Below, piece after piece: positions 26,700 to 34,743 of a DNA stretch of 64,000 bases (position 1 is its first letter; each line of letters begins with the position of its first letter). The stretch is from positions 3,607,754 to 3,671,753 of the forward strand of contig NZ_CP073100.1 in the NCBI RefSeq assembly GCF_018137965.1, written 5' to 3'. The translations under genes were made by a program, and so were the position numbers. Under the pieces are notes generated by a model. The model was given only the letters and a program-made list of their open reading frames with translations. It was not told where the DNA came from and made no database searches. The DNA comes from Luteolibacter ambystomatis (lineage in GTDB: Bacteria > Verrucomicrobiota > Verrucomicrobiia > Verrucomicrobiales > Akkermansiaceae).

Positions 26700-27401
26700 A
26701 TGGCCAAAAACAATGAGGAAACGCCCGCGAAATCCGGTGGCGGCTGCATCGGACTGCTGACCAAGGGATTTCTGGCGGTCACCATCCTCGGCATGATCGT
26801 GGCCCTGGCGTTTGTCTATCTGCCCCAAGATGTCAGCGGCATCGAGGGGGTGGGGCCTGCGGCCGTGTCCGCGCCCAAGAAGGATATCAAGGCGATGCTC
26901 CGCAGCTCGCTGGAGCGCGGCTATGAGGTCTCATTCACCGAGGAAGAGATCAATGGCTACCTGTCCCGCACGCTTGCCAGCAAGCAGGAGGGGCTGCTGG
27001 GCGGGAATGCAACCATCGACGGCGTGTGGGTCAGCCTGGAGAAGGACTGCGCGGAGGTGATCATCGAGCGCCGCGTCTTCGGCCGCCCGTTCACGGTTTC
27101 CACCTTTCTCCAAGTCGAGCAGACCATGCAGCCGAACGGTCGGGTGAAAACGGAGGTGGTCCTCCATGGCGGCCCCTATTTCGCGGGCACCTACCCGTAT
27201 CGCGGCGGTCGTTTCGGGTCGCTGGTAGTGCCGCAGGGATTCCTCCGGCTGATGCTGCCGTCCTTTGAGAAACTCGCCCAAGCCTATCAGGAGGAACTTG
27301 CGATCATCCCGGACATGGCCCGCATCCAGATCAGCGAGAATCGCATCACCTTCAATCCCCAGGCACCGGGCGATGACCTGGGCGTGGGTGGATCTTTCTG
27401 A
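26700..27401 (+). CDS. membrane-anchored protein of unknown function
   Basis: I do not recognise this 233-residue protein. It has a single N-terminal membrane helix (about 20-41, LLTKGFLAVTILGMIVALAF) and a presumably periplasmic domain of ~190 residues. That domain opens with a helix (KKDIKAMLRSSLERGYEVSF) and continues with mixed beta structure (GVWVSLEKDCAEVIIERRVF, NGRVKTEVVLHG). The pattern 'SFTEEEINGYL' followed by strands recalls DUF-type periplasmic domains that bind lipid or peptide, but this is weak. It is sandwiched in a tight unit: 3 bp after the fmdB-like gene and 18 bp before the next secreted protein. Confidence 0.6.
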   Translation: MAKNNEETPAKSGGGCIGLLTKGFLAVTILGMIVALAFVYLPQDVSGIEGVGPAAVSAPKKDIKAMLRSSLERGYEVSFTEEEINGYLSRTLASKQEGLLGGNATIDGVWVSLEKDCAEVIIERRVFGRPFTVSTFLQVEQTMQPNGRVKTEVVLHGGPYFAGTYPYRGGRFGSLVVPQGFLRLMLPSFEKLAQAYQEELAIIPDMARIQISENRITFNPQAPGDDLGVGGSF

Positions 27402-27419
27402 ACTCCTGCCCGCACACCG

Positions 27420-28859
27420 GTGAAAACCCTCCTCATCGTCCTTGCCGGCCTTTGTGGCGTCCTGATGGGAGCCGAGCCTCCCAAGGCGGTGCCGGTGAAT
27501 CCTGCGGCGGTCGTGCCCAAACCCGCCGGTCCTCAACTGGTTCCGTCGGTCGATCCGAATCCGGCGGCGCCCCAGCGGGTGGTCAGCGCCTCGGAGCAAT
27601 TCATCGTCACCGGTGGGGACGCGGCTCTGCGCGGGCGCATCGCCATGCGGGCGGAAGACATGAAGCGCGCCCTGCTCAAGCTGGGGGACGACGCCAAGGA
27701 CGAATGGAAGGTGCCGATCAAGATCCATGCCGAAGGGAAAGCAGAAGATCCGGAACCGAAGCGCGCGGTGCGGATGGAGCTGACATTCAGCGAAGCCGGA
27801 TGGGATTTCCGCATCCGGATGTTCACCGGCCGTGGCATTGAGAATGGCTTGGAGCGGGAGCGCCTCGACCGTACGATGCTTTCCGCTTTGCTCTATGAAA
27901 GGGCGCTGCGGACGATGCCGCTCCAGGAAATGGAGGAACCGCTGCTGGTCCCTCCCTGGCTGGTGGCGGGATTGCAGGAGGCGATTGCCTGGAAGGAGCA
28001 CAAGGGGGACCGGAAAATCTACGAAGCCCTCGCCAAGAACGGCGGCCTTTACAAGCTGGCCGACCTGCTGGCGGTCACCGACGAGCGCTATGACGAGCTG
28101 GATGGCGGCAGCCGCAGTGCCTTCCGCGGAACCTCGGGAGCACTGGTGCTGGCGCTGGTGGATCAACCGCAGGGAGAGGAAAGTTTCCGCCAGTTCCTTG
28201 CCGAAGCGGCGAATTTCGGTGGCGAAATGCCGGTGCTGCTGAAGCGTTGCTTCCCCGGCCTCAACTTGTCGGAAACCAGCCTTTCGAAATGGCTCGCATT
28301 GAAGGTGATGGAGCTGAAGGAGCCGGAATTGAGCGAGTCCCTCCCTGTGGAGGAAACCGACCGGAATCTGGAGGATGCCCTCAAGGTGCATTTCCGTGAT
28401 CCCTCCGGCCTCTATATCGAGAAGCCTCTGGCGGAGGTCTGGCAGGAACTCGGAGGTCTGCCCCCTGCCACAAGGTTGGAAGCGGTGAAACGGGTGCAGG
28501 AAGGCATCGTCCGCCTCAGCTATCGCTCGTTCCCTTCATACCGCCCGATGTTGGAGGAGTATCAGTCGATCCTGGTGGACATCCTCAAGGGCAGGACCAC
28601 GAAGACGGCGATGCAGTTGAGCAACCTGGCCGAAACCCGCGTGACCATGAAGGAGCGCTGCAAGGTGGCGCGGGACTACATGGATTGGTTCGAGATCACC
28701 CGCGCGCGCGAAACCAGCGGAGCCTTCGAGGACTATCTCAAGCTCAAGGAAAAGCTGAAGTATGAGATGCCGGTCCGGCAGGCACCCATCTCCAGTTATC
28801 TGGATCTGATGCAAAAAAGCTTCGGACGCTCCGAGCCCGCTTCCGGCCCCCGCCGGTGA
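27420..28859 (+). CDS. secreted protein with a gluzincin-like fold lacking HExxH
   Basis: This 479-residue protein starts with GTG (27420) and has a clear signal peptide (MKTLLIVLAGLCGVLMG) and a Pro/Val-rich linker. In the middle, the stretch RLDRTMLSALLYERALR then VPPWLVAGLQEAIAWKEH sits where MA-clan peptidases have HExxH and the downstream Glu helix ('PxWLxEGLA'). The HExxH is absent. It therefore looks like a non-catalytic relative of secreted metallopeptidases, though this is by pattern only. It is the third gene of the fmdB-like unit and ends 6 bp before the convergent DUF2237 gene. Confidence 0.55.
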   Translation: MKTLLIVLAGLCGVLMGAEPPKAVPVNPAAVVPKPAGPQLVPSVDPNPAAPQRVVSASEQFIVTGGDAALRGRIAMRAEDMKRALLKLGDDAKDEWKVPIKIHAEGKAEDPEPKRAVRMELTFSEAGWDFRIRMFTGRGIENGLERERLDRTMLSALLYERALRTMPLQEMEEPLLVPPWLVAGLQEAIAWKEHKGDRKIYEALAKNGGLYKLADLLAVTDERYDELDGGSRSAFRGTSGALVLALVDQPQGEESFRQFLAEAANFGGEMPVLLKRCFPGLNLSETSLSKWLALKVMELKEPELSESLPVEETDRNLEDALKVHFRDPSGLYIEKPLAEVWQELGGLPPATRLEAVKRVQEGIVRLSYRSFPSYRPMLEEYQSILVDILKGRTTKTAMQLSNLAETRVTMKERCKVARDYMDWFEITRARETSGAFEDYLKLKEKLKYEMPVRQAPISSYLDLMQKSFGRSEPASGPRR

Positions 28860-28865
28860 GGATTT

Positions 28866-29234
28866 TCAGAGCACCGCGTGCCTTTTGAGGTCGTCCAGAT
28901 CGGCGAATTCCAGTGCCGATTCATGGGTGGCCTCCAGCACCACCTGCGGCGCACAACCGGCGTGCAGGGCCTCCTGCCAGCGCGCGGCGCACAGACACCA
29001 GCGGTCACCGGCCTTCAATCCCGGGAAACCGTATTCCGGACGCGGGGTGCTGAGGTCGTTGCCGCGCCGCTTCGAAAACTCGAGAAACGACTCGTTCATG
29101 CGCGCGCACACCACATGCACCCCGGCATCGCCCTTGCCCGTGCGGCAGCAGCCGTCCCGGAACCATCCGGTCAGAGGTTCGATCGAGCAGGTCATCAGCG
29201 GGGTTCCGAGGACATTGAGCGCTTCACGGGCCAT
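28866..29234 (-). CDS. DUF2237 family protein
   Basis: This 122-residue protein is nearly colinear with the DUF2237 family: NVLGTPLMTCSIEPLTGWFR, DGCCRTGKGDAGVHVVCARM, GNDLSTPRPEYGFPGLKAGD, RWCLCAARWQEAL and ATHESALEFADLDDLKRHAV. The conserved Cys pairs (GCC, CLC) and Arg residues suggest a metal or redox site. No function has been assigned to the family. It stands alone on its strand between convergent and divergent neighbours. Confidence 0.88.
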   Translation of the reverse strand: MAREALNVLGTPLMTCSIEPLTGWFRDGCCRTGKGDAGVHVVCARMNESFLEFSKRRGNDLSTPRPEYGFPGLKAGDRWCLCAARWQEALHAGCAPQVVLEATHESALEFADLDDLKRHAVL

Positions 29235-29310
29235 GACGGAGAATCTAACGGCAAACTGCGCCGCGTCCAGCGTGCTTGCCGCCTGAACGGATCGATGAAA
29301 GAATCGTCAC

Positions 29311-30264
29311 GTGGAAAAAGCATGGGACCATGACCTGCCCGAGCGCTTCGGCCCGATGACCGTCAAGGAGCTGCGGCAAAACCTGAGGCGCGGCAGTTTC
29401 GTCTATCCGTTCATCGGTATCCAGTTGTTGGCCGTGCTCGCGGTCTTCGCGGAGTTCCAGATGTCACGTGTGGCGGAATACACCGAATACGTCGGTGTCA
29501 TGAACCTCGGGCTGATGGGGAGTTCCGGTCCGTTCTGGGTCGTGGTTTCCGTGATCTGCATGGTGATCATGCCGCTCGGAGGTCTCATCCTCATGGGGCA
29601 GGAACTGGAGGAGGGAAACCACGAGCTGCTGCTGCTCACCCAGCTCAACCGCTGGAAGGTGGTACTCGGCAAGTTCTACACCATCTGGGGCCTGTGCGCG
29701 CTGACCTTCGTCTCGCTGCTGCCGTACGTGGTCGTGCGTTATCTGCTCGGCAGCATCGAGTGGTGGCGGGAAGCGTGTTGCTCGCTCACGGTGCTCGGAG
29801 GTTCCGCGATCATTGCCGCCGGAGCGATCGGTGCCTCCTCCTTCAAGGGACTCGCCGCCCGCATCGGGATCATGGCACTGTTTTTCCTGTCCTGCGGAGC
29901 AGCTTGCTCGGTGCCTCTGGCCGTGGCCGCCAGCCGGGAAAAGGGCTGCGAGATCTGGTATCATCTCAATGCCCTCTCCGCCGTCTTCTGCTACACCATG
30001 CTCGGCCTCTCGCTGGCACGCTCGCGACTGCGCCTGGTTGTTCACGCGTATGAGGTGAAACCGAGCTGGATGATTGTGGGCCTGCTGGTGTTCACGCCCT
30101 TCGTGGTGTGGATGACCACGCTGTTCACGGGCGGCTACGCCGGTCTGGTCGGCCTGATCGGCATGGCCTTTGTCTCGATCTATGCGGACGTGACGCCGAA
30201 AGCTCCGAAGTGGATGGCGGCTCCGACCCCGAATATCCCTCCTCCGCCGATGCCCCATTCGTAA
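29311..30264 (+). CDS. ABC-2-like membrane permease subunit (orphan)
   Basis: This 317-residue membrane protein starts with GTG at 29311. A cytoplasmic N-terminus (ERFGPMTVKELRQNLRRGSF) precedes six to seven hydrophobic helices. The order 'KELRQ..R...F' then a helix, then GQELEEGNHELLLLTQLNRWKVVLGKF is typical of ABC-2 transporter permeases used in gliding or export systems. The tail ends in PTPNIPPPPMPH. No ATPase gene sits beside it, so its partner must be elsewhere or it acts differently. It ends 3 bp before the convergent MYG1-like gene. Confidence 0.6.
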   Translation: MEKAWDHDLPERFGPMTVKELRQNLRRGSFVYPFIGIQLLAVLAVFAEFQMSRVAEYTEYVGVMNLGLMGSSGPFWVVVSVICMVIMPLGGLILMGQELEEGNHELLLLTQLNRWKVVLGKFYTIWGLCALTFVSLLPYVVVRYLLGSIEWWREACCSLTVLGGSAIIAAGAIGASSFKGLAARIGIMALFFLSCGAACSVPLAVAASREKGCEIWYHLNALSAVFCYTMLGLSLARSRLRLVVHAYEVKPSWMIVGLLVFTPFVVWMTTLFTGGYAGLVGLIGMAFVSIYADVTPKAPKWMAAPTPNIPPPPMPHS

Positions 30265-30267
30265 GCG

Positions 30268-31119
30268 TCAAACCCGCGCGGCGGCCAGCAGTTCCCTCAA
30301 GCGCGCCTGCTCCGCCGCCGAGGTCTTCGCCACGAAACCGCGGGCATGCGCGAAGTGGACATCATGCTCCTCCTGGATGCGGGTGAAGTCGAAGAGCGGG
30401 CTGTCATTGTGGCGTGAAAGTCCGTAGCCACTGCCGCGTCGATCCGGATAGACAAGTCCCGCCACGCTGGCACTCTTTCCGATGGATTCCAGATAGCGGC
30501 CGAGTCCGGCGGAAGGCTCCTCCGACATCGACTCGGTACGCGGCAGGAACAGCACCTCGGTGCCCCCCACGTCCCAGAGCTCCGCATGCTGCGCGATGAA
30601 ATCGAGGCGCTCACGCAGATTCCTCAGATAGTCGAGCAAGTCTTCACCGATGAAGCGCAGCAGTTCCCAGATCGGATTGCCGGGTTCCAACCGCCGTGCT
30701 TTGGCGAAGCGCCGCAGCACGGTGACATCCACCGGAGAATTCAGCTTCGCCAGCGTATCGCGATCCACTCCCAGCCACTTGGCCGTAGAAACCGGGCCGC
30801 GCGTGTCGAACCATTCCGCGGGCTCCAACCAGTCGCAGAACTTTCTCGCGTCCTCGTAAACGCCGAGGTGCTGGAGCACCAGTGTGAGAGCGCAGGCCGG
30901 AGGATGATCCGCCGGGAACTGGTGGTGGTCGAAATTGTTGCGGGCAGGATCGTGCTCGCCGCCCACGTCCACCACCGCGATGGCCACGTCATCGAGATCC
31001 GCCTGTGTGGGCTCACGCCGCTCGATCGGAACTCCGTGGACGGCGGCCAGCAGGCTGCATGCGAGGAGTTCGTCTTTGTGCGCGCCGCCGGGGTGGGTGA
31101 GGATCAGGGAAATCGACAT
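30268..31119 (-). CDS. MYG1/GAMP12-type (UPF0160) hydrolase
   Basis: This ~283-residue protein is of the MYG1 family, DHH-like phosphoesterases whose eukaryotic members act as RNA exonucleases. The metal-site motifs are at the start: THPGGAHKDELLACSLL and DVGGEHDPARNNFDHHQFPAD. The conserved 'FDHHQ' is clear. The C-terminus has FAHARGFVAKTSA, as usual. The start at 31119 (MSISLILTHPGG) is used because the family begins there; an in-frame extension to 31218 would add 33 residues with no similarity. Confidence 0.85.
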   Translation of the reverse strand: MSISLILTHPGGAHKDELLACSLLAAVHGVPIERREPTQADLDDVAIAVVDVGGEHDPARNNFDHHQFPADHPPACALTLVLQHLGVYEDARKFCDWLEPAEWFDTRGPVSTAKWLGVDRDTLAKLNSPVDVTVLRRFAKARRLEPGNPIWELLRFIGEDLLDYLRNLRERLDFIAQHAELWDVGGTEVLFLPRTESMSEEPSAGLGRYLESIGKSASVAGLVYPDRRGSGYGLSRHNDSPLFDFTRIQEEHDVHFAHARGFVAKTSAAEQARLRELLAAARV

Positions 31120-31216
31120 CGGGATGCGGAACCCTAGGCGCGAATCCCGGAGCGACAAGCCCGGCGAAAGCAGTCGGAGATTGTGAAACGACCTGCCGGG
31201 TGATTGGATACCTTTC

Positions 31217-32119
31217 ATGGGGCACTATTCCAGTCTGGGACGCATGGTGGGATGGACGGCCCTGGGATGTACAGGCGGGTTGTTCATCGCGGGCGGGATC
31301 TGCTACTCGAAACCCAAGCTGTACCGCTCACAGGTGGTCTTTGAAGCAAAGGAAGCGGCGGGACGGAAAGTGGAACTGGCTCCACTGCACGCGGTCCGCG
31401 CCGTGCGGGCACAGGAACTGGATCTGCGATGGGGAGTCCCCCCGGATGAAGCCGTGGCGCGACTGCGTGCGGCGGTACGCATGGAGGCGGTTCCGGAGGG
31501 AGTGGTCCTCACCGCCACCCACACCAACAAGGAAGATGCCCGGGACATGGCAGAGGAGACGGCTGGATATTTCCGGGGCATGGATGCGGAGGCCACCTTG
31601 GCGGGAAAGAACCCCGTGCCTCCGGCCCCGTCGGAAAAGACGGCATACGATTTGGACATAACGGTGGACCGGCTTGTGGAGAGAGCCGGTTCCGCGGGTA
31701 TCCGGGATTTCCGGCTTATCCCCCGCGCCGCGAAGATGGGGGTGAAGGCGGCCGCGGAGTTGTGGCAGGATGCGGAGTTCAAGGAGTGTTGGAAAACCTA
31801 CGACGGGATCACCGCCACGCTGGACGGGCTTCCAGGAGATGGCTCCGCTCCGCCTTTGGCGGAATGGATCGAGCCACCGGTGATCGCTCTCCGACCGTTT
31901 TCCCCCGACGTGGATTCGTATTTGAAGCCGGGTCTTTGGGGCGGAATGCTTCTGGGATGTCTGGTCGGAGCCAGAATGGAAGCGAAGCGCAAGCCTGACG
32001 CGGATGAGCCTTCTCCGGAGCTGGAAGATCCGGAAGACGGCTTTGGCGCATCCTCCTCCCTCCCGCTGTCCGACCACCGGACGGGAGCGTCCCGCGCGAC
32101 CGCCGGGGATGAATGGTAG
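31217..32119 (+). CDS. Wzz-like membrane protein of unknown function
   Basis: This 300-residue protein has two membrane segments, one at residues ~12-30 (GWTALGCTGGLFIAGGICY) and one at ~237-250 (GLWGGMLLGCLVGARM). A periplasmic region of ~200 residues lies between them. It opens YRSQVVFEAKEAAG, as polysaccharide co-polymerases of the Wzz type do after TM1, and includes GVVLTATHTNKEDARDMAEE. The C-terminal 45 residues are acidic and Ser-rich. No glycosyltransferase or tyrosine kinase neighbours it, so a chain-length role is only a suggestion from topology. Confidence 0.5.
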   Translation: MGHYSSLGRMVGWTALGCTGGLFIAGGICYSKPKLYRSQVVFEAKEAAGRKVELAPLHAVRAVRAQELDLRWGVPPDEAVARLRAAVRMEAVPEGVVLTATHTNKEDARDMAEETAGYFRGMDAEATLAGKNPVPPAPSEKTAYDLDITVDRLVERAGSAGIRDFRLIPRAAKMGVKAAAELWQDAEFKECWKTYDGITATLDGLPGDGSAPPLAEWIEPPVIALRPFSPDVDSYLKPGLWGGMLLGCLVGARMEAKRKPDADEPSPELEDPEDGFGASSSLPLSDHRTGASRATAGDEW

Positions 32120-32167
32120 CCCGGAGATTTCCTTCGACAGTCCGCGCTTCGCCAAACATACGCGGGC

Positions 32168-32836
32168 GTGAAAATCACCCGCCACCTCGCCACCTGCACC
32201 ACCAAGGACGGTTCCGTGCTCGTCCTGCAGGAGCATGACGGGCACTTTTATCTGCGGGTGGACGGCGTGCAGCTCATGAGCACCACAGCCTCGTCCTCGG
32301 AGCAGACGATGGCGGAACTGGCTTGCTCGAATCTGCCAAAGAAACCGCGGGTGCTGATTGGCGGTCTCGGATTCGGTTTCACGCTGAAGCGCGTGCTCGA
32401 ACTCGCCCCCGCGGATGCGATCGTGGAAGTGGCGGAACTGCTGCCGGAGATCGTGGCGTGGAACCGCGAGTTTCTCGGCGAGGTGAATGGCACGCTGGTG
32501 GATGACCCGCGCGTGATCATCCATGTCCGCGATGTGAACGATCTGCTCAATCGCTCCGGGGCGGATCGCTACCATGTGATCCTGCTGGATGTGGACAACA
32601 GCCCTGATCCCCTCGTCCAACGCGGAAACGCGCGGCTCTACAACCGCAGCGGCCTCGAACGCGCGAAGGCGGCGCTCCATCCCGGCGGACGTGTGGTCTA
32701 TTGGTCCGCGAACCAGGACAAGGACTTCGCCCGCTCGGTCGAGAAAGTGTTTGGGAATGTCGAGTGCGTGGGAGCGAAAGCTTATCCGAAAGCGAAGCGA
32801 TTCACGCACACACTGTTCGTCGCGGATCGGAAGTAG
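32168..32836 (+). CDS. spermidine-synthase-like methyltransferase fold protein
   Basis: This 222-residue protein starts with GTG at 32168. A short N-terminal beta part (KITRHLATCTTKDGSVLVLQ) precedes a Rossmann domain. Motif I is VLIGGLGFGFTLKRVLEL; IVEVAELLPEIVAWN and DRYHVILLDVDNSP correspond to the acidic strand and substrate strand of the spermidine synthase family. The LDVDN replaces the usual D-D-S/T aminopropyltransferase loop. Enzyme activity is uncertain; such proteins are often annotated 'spermine/spermidine synthase-like'. Confidence 0.7.
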   Translation: MKITRHLATCTTKDGSVLVLQEHDGHFYLRVDGVQLMSTTASSSEQTMAELACSNLPKKPRVLIGGLGFGFTLKRVLELAPADAIVEVAELLPEIVAWNREFLGEVNGTLVDDPRVIIHVRDVNDLLNRSGADRYHVILLDVDNSPDPLVQRGNARLYNRSGLERAKAALHPGGRVVYWSANQDKDFARSVEKVFGNVECVGAKAYPKAKRFTHTLFVADRK

Positions 32837-32868
32837 GCTTCATGGCCGTCTTCGGATAGCGTGCGGCC

Positions 32869-33483
32869 ATGGACGCGTGGAGCCGATGGTGTTTGTTGCT
32901 GACAGGAGCTTTCGCGAGTTGTTCCCCGCGTCTCGTGGATGTGGAAGCGATGCATCGTCCACCCGTGCGCGATGTGCGCTATGCGACCACGGACAATTTC
33001 ACCCACACCCGGCTCTATCCCCTGACGAAAGTGTTTCTCCATCGCGACACGGCACGCGCGTTGGAGGAGGTGCAAGCTGATCTCGCCTTACGCGGGCTCG
33101 GCTTGAAAATCTTCGATGGCTACCGCCCTCTCTCGGTGCAGTGGAAAATGTGGAATCTGATCCACGATGAACGCTACGTTTCCAATCCTGCGGTCAACCG
33201 CGGCCGCCATACGCGGGGCACGGCGGTGGATGTGACGTTGGTCGATCGACGTGGCCGCGAACTGCCGATGGGCACGGCTTTCGATGATTTCACCGACCGC
33301 GCGCATCCGGATTATGCCGCACTGCCGGAAGCGGTGAAGAGAAACCGCCGCCTACTCGCGGAAATCATGACGCGCCATGGTTTTGAAGCTTATCCCTATG
33401 AATGGTGGCACTTCGATCTGAAGGGCTGGAAACGCTATCCCGTGCTCGACATCGGCATCGACCGGTTGGCGGCAGGACGGTGA
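32869..33483 (+). CDS. VanX-type D-alanyl-D-alanine dipeptidase
   Basis: This 204-residue zinc dipeptidase has a lipoprotein-like signal (LLLTGAFASC, Cys18). The VanX signature GRHTRGTAVDVTL gives zinc ligands H114 and D121; EWWHFD gives the catalytic E178 and ligand H181; and FDGYRP gives R86. The likely role is trimming D-Ala-D-Ala in the periplasm or recycling of peptidoglycan peptides, not vancomycin resistance, because no VanH/VanA-type genes are near. A REP-like element starts 8 bp after the stop. Confidence 0.9.
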   Translation: MDAWSRWCLLLTGAFASCSPRLVDVEAMHRPPVRDVRYATTDNFTHTRLYPLTKVFLHRDTARALEEVQADLALRGLGLKIFDGYRPLSVQWKMWNLIHDERYVSNPAVNRGRHTRGTAVDVTLVDRRGRELPMGTAFDDFTDRAHPDYAALPEAVKRNRRLLAEIMTRHGFEAYPYEWWHFDLKGWKRYPVLDIGIDRLAAGR

Positions 33484-33490
33484 ACCTCTT

Positions 33491-33622
33491 GTAGCCGGAC
33501 TGGTAACAGTTCGGGCTGGGAAGATGAACCCTTGGCAAGAAACGCCGCTGCTCGGGGATGACCGAAGTGTATCGGAAGGCATCGCTCGTCCACCCAGCCT
33601 GAAGTGTCACCACTTCAGCTAC
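33491..33622. repeat. REPIN-like element C
   Basis: The left arm at 33491 is GTAG then CCGGACTG-GTAA-CAGTTCGG. The right arm, read on the other strand from 33622, is GTAG then CTGAAGTG-GTGA-CACTTCAG. Compared with elements A and B, stem bases have swapped in pairs (G-C to C-G and C-G to G-C). It fills the space between the convergent vanX-like and serine hydrolase genes. Confidence 0.8.
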
Positions 33623-33623
33623 T

Positions 33624-34706
33624 TTATTTTGGCACGCACTTGCCGATCAACAGGCTCGCCGCCTGATCGCAGACCTTCGCGCCATCCCCGCTATTGCAGA
33701 CGGCCACCACCGCGAAGTCCTTGGCCGGTGCCAACCACATCACCGCGAAGAACATGGTGTTCGAACCATTGTGCGTGAGCGTGGCACCGCCCGCCCAATC
33801 GCGTTTGGTTGTGACCCAGCCGCAGGCGTAATCATCTCCCGGTGGCACCGGACGATGCAGGTCATCGAGCTGGGTCTGGCTCAGCGGACCTTTCTTCAGA
33901 TCGCCGAGGTGGAAACCGGCATACTTCGCGAAATCGAGCACGGACATATACACCGTACCCGCCGGACCGATGGCCGCGGGGTTGTCGCCATCCGGCTGCG
34001 GATTCACGGCGACGAGTTTGCCATTCACCAAATGATGACCATAAGGCTGGTCCACCTTGCCATTCGTGGCCGGAGCGCCGAAGCCCGCGGAGGTGATGCC
34101 CAGCGGCTTGAACAAGCGCTCCTGCATCAAATCCTCCCAGGCGCGACCGGTGACTTTTTCCAAAGCCGCACCACCGATGGCGAAGCCACCGTTGGAATAG
34201 ACGCGGCCCTGTCCGGGCGTGTAGTCCGGCTTCACGGAGAGAATGTCCTTCACCAGCGCCTTGCGCTGTTCCGGTCCGCTGCGGTTCCGATCCCAACTGG
34301 GATTCTTCAACTCATGCGGTACGCCGCCGCTGTTGGAAAGCATCTGCCGCAGCGTGGCCTCGCGGTAGTCCGGATGGATTTCGAAGTCCTTGAAGACATC
34401 GGAGACCTTCGTGTCCCAACCGATCTTGCCATCCGCGATGATCATGGCCGCGAGGCTGGCGGTCATCGACTTGGTGCAGGAACCGACGTGGAAATGATCG
34501 CCGAGCTCCACCTTCTGCGGTTCATCGAGCTTACGGACTCCGGCCGTCCCGGCGGCAACGACCTCTCCTTTCAACACCGCTGCCGCGGCCATGCCGGGAA
34601 CCTGCGAGTTCTCCAACAGCTTCGCGAGATCGGCGGAAACATCGAGCGGCTCCTTCGCCATGGAGACGGCGACGGACGCACAGAGAATGAGGATGCAACG
34701 AACCAT
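33624..34706 (-). CDS. secreted class C beta-lactamase-like serine hydrolase
   Basis: This 360-residue protein has a signal peptide (about 1-17) and the serine-hydrolase/PBP fold. SCTK (S76-K79) is the first catalytic motif, YSNGGFAIGG supplies the Tyr motif, and THNGSN corresponds to the KTG/HxG motif. These proteins include esterases, D-aminopeptidases and class C beta-lactamases. HNG in place of KTG favours an esterase or peptidase. The upstream gene on the same strand is prfC, 37 bp away, so read-through transcription is likely. The stop lies just past element C. Confidence 0.85.
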   Translation of the reverse strand: MVRCILILCASVAVSMAKEPLDVSADLAKLLENSQVPGMAAAAVLKGEVVAAGTAGVRKLDEPQKVELGDHFHVGSCTKSMTASLAAMIIADGKIGWDTKVSDVFKDFEIHPDYREATLRQMLSNSGGVPHELKNPSWDRNRSGPEQRKALVKDILSVKPDYTPGQGRVYSNGGFAIGGAALEKVTGRAWEDLMQERLFKPLGITSAGFGAPATNGKVDQPYGHHLVNGKLVAVNPQPDGDNPAAIGPAGTVYMSVLDFAKYAGFHLGDLKKGPLSQTQLDDLHRPVPPGDDYACGWVTTKRDWAGGATLTHNGSNTMFFAVMWLAPAKDFAVVAVCNSGDGAKVCDQAASLLIGKCVPK

Positions 34707-34743
34707 GGCAACGGTGTCATACGAGCACCGCCGCCGTATTCCA

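Noticed and set aside
32869..33483. Vancomycin-resistance locus
   Set aside because: Only a VanX-like dipeptidase is present. There is no VanH, VanA or VanRS nearby, so a cell-wall recycling role is more likely.
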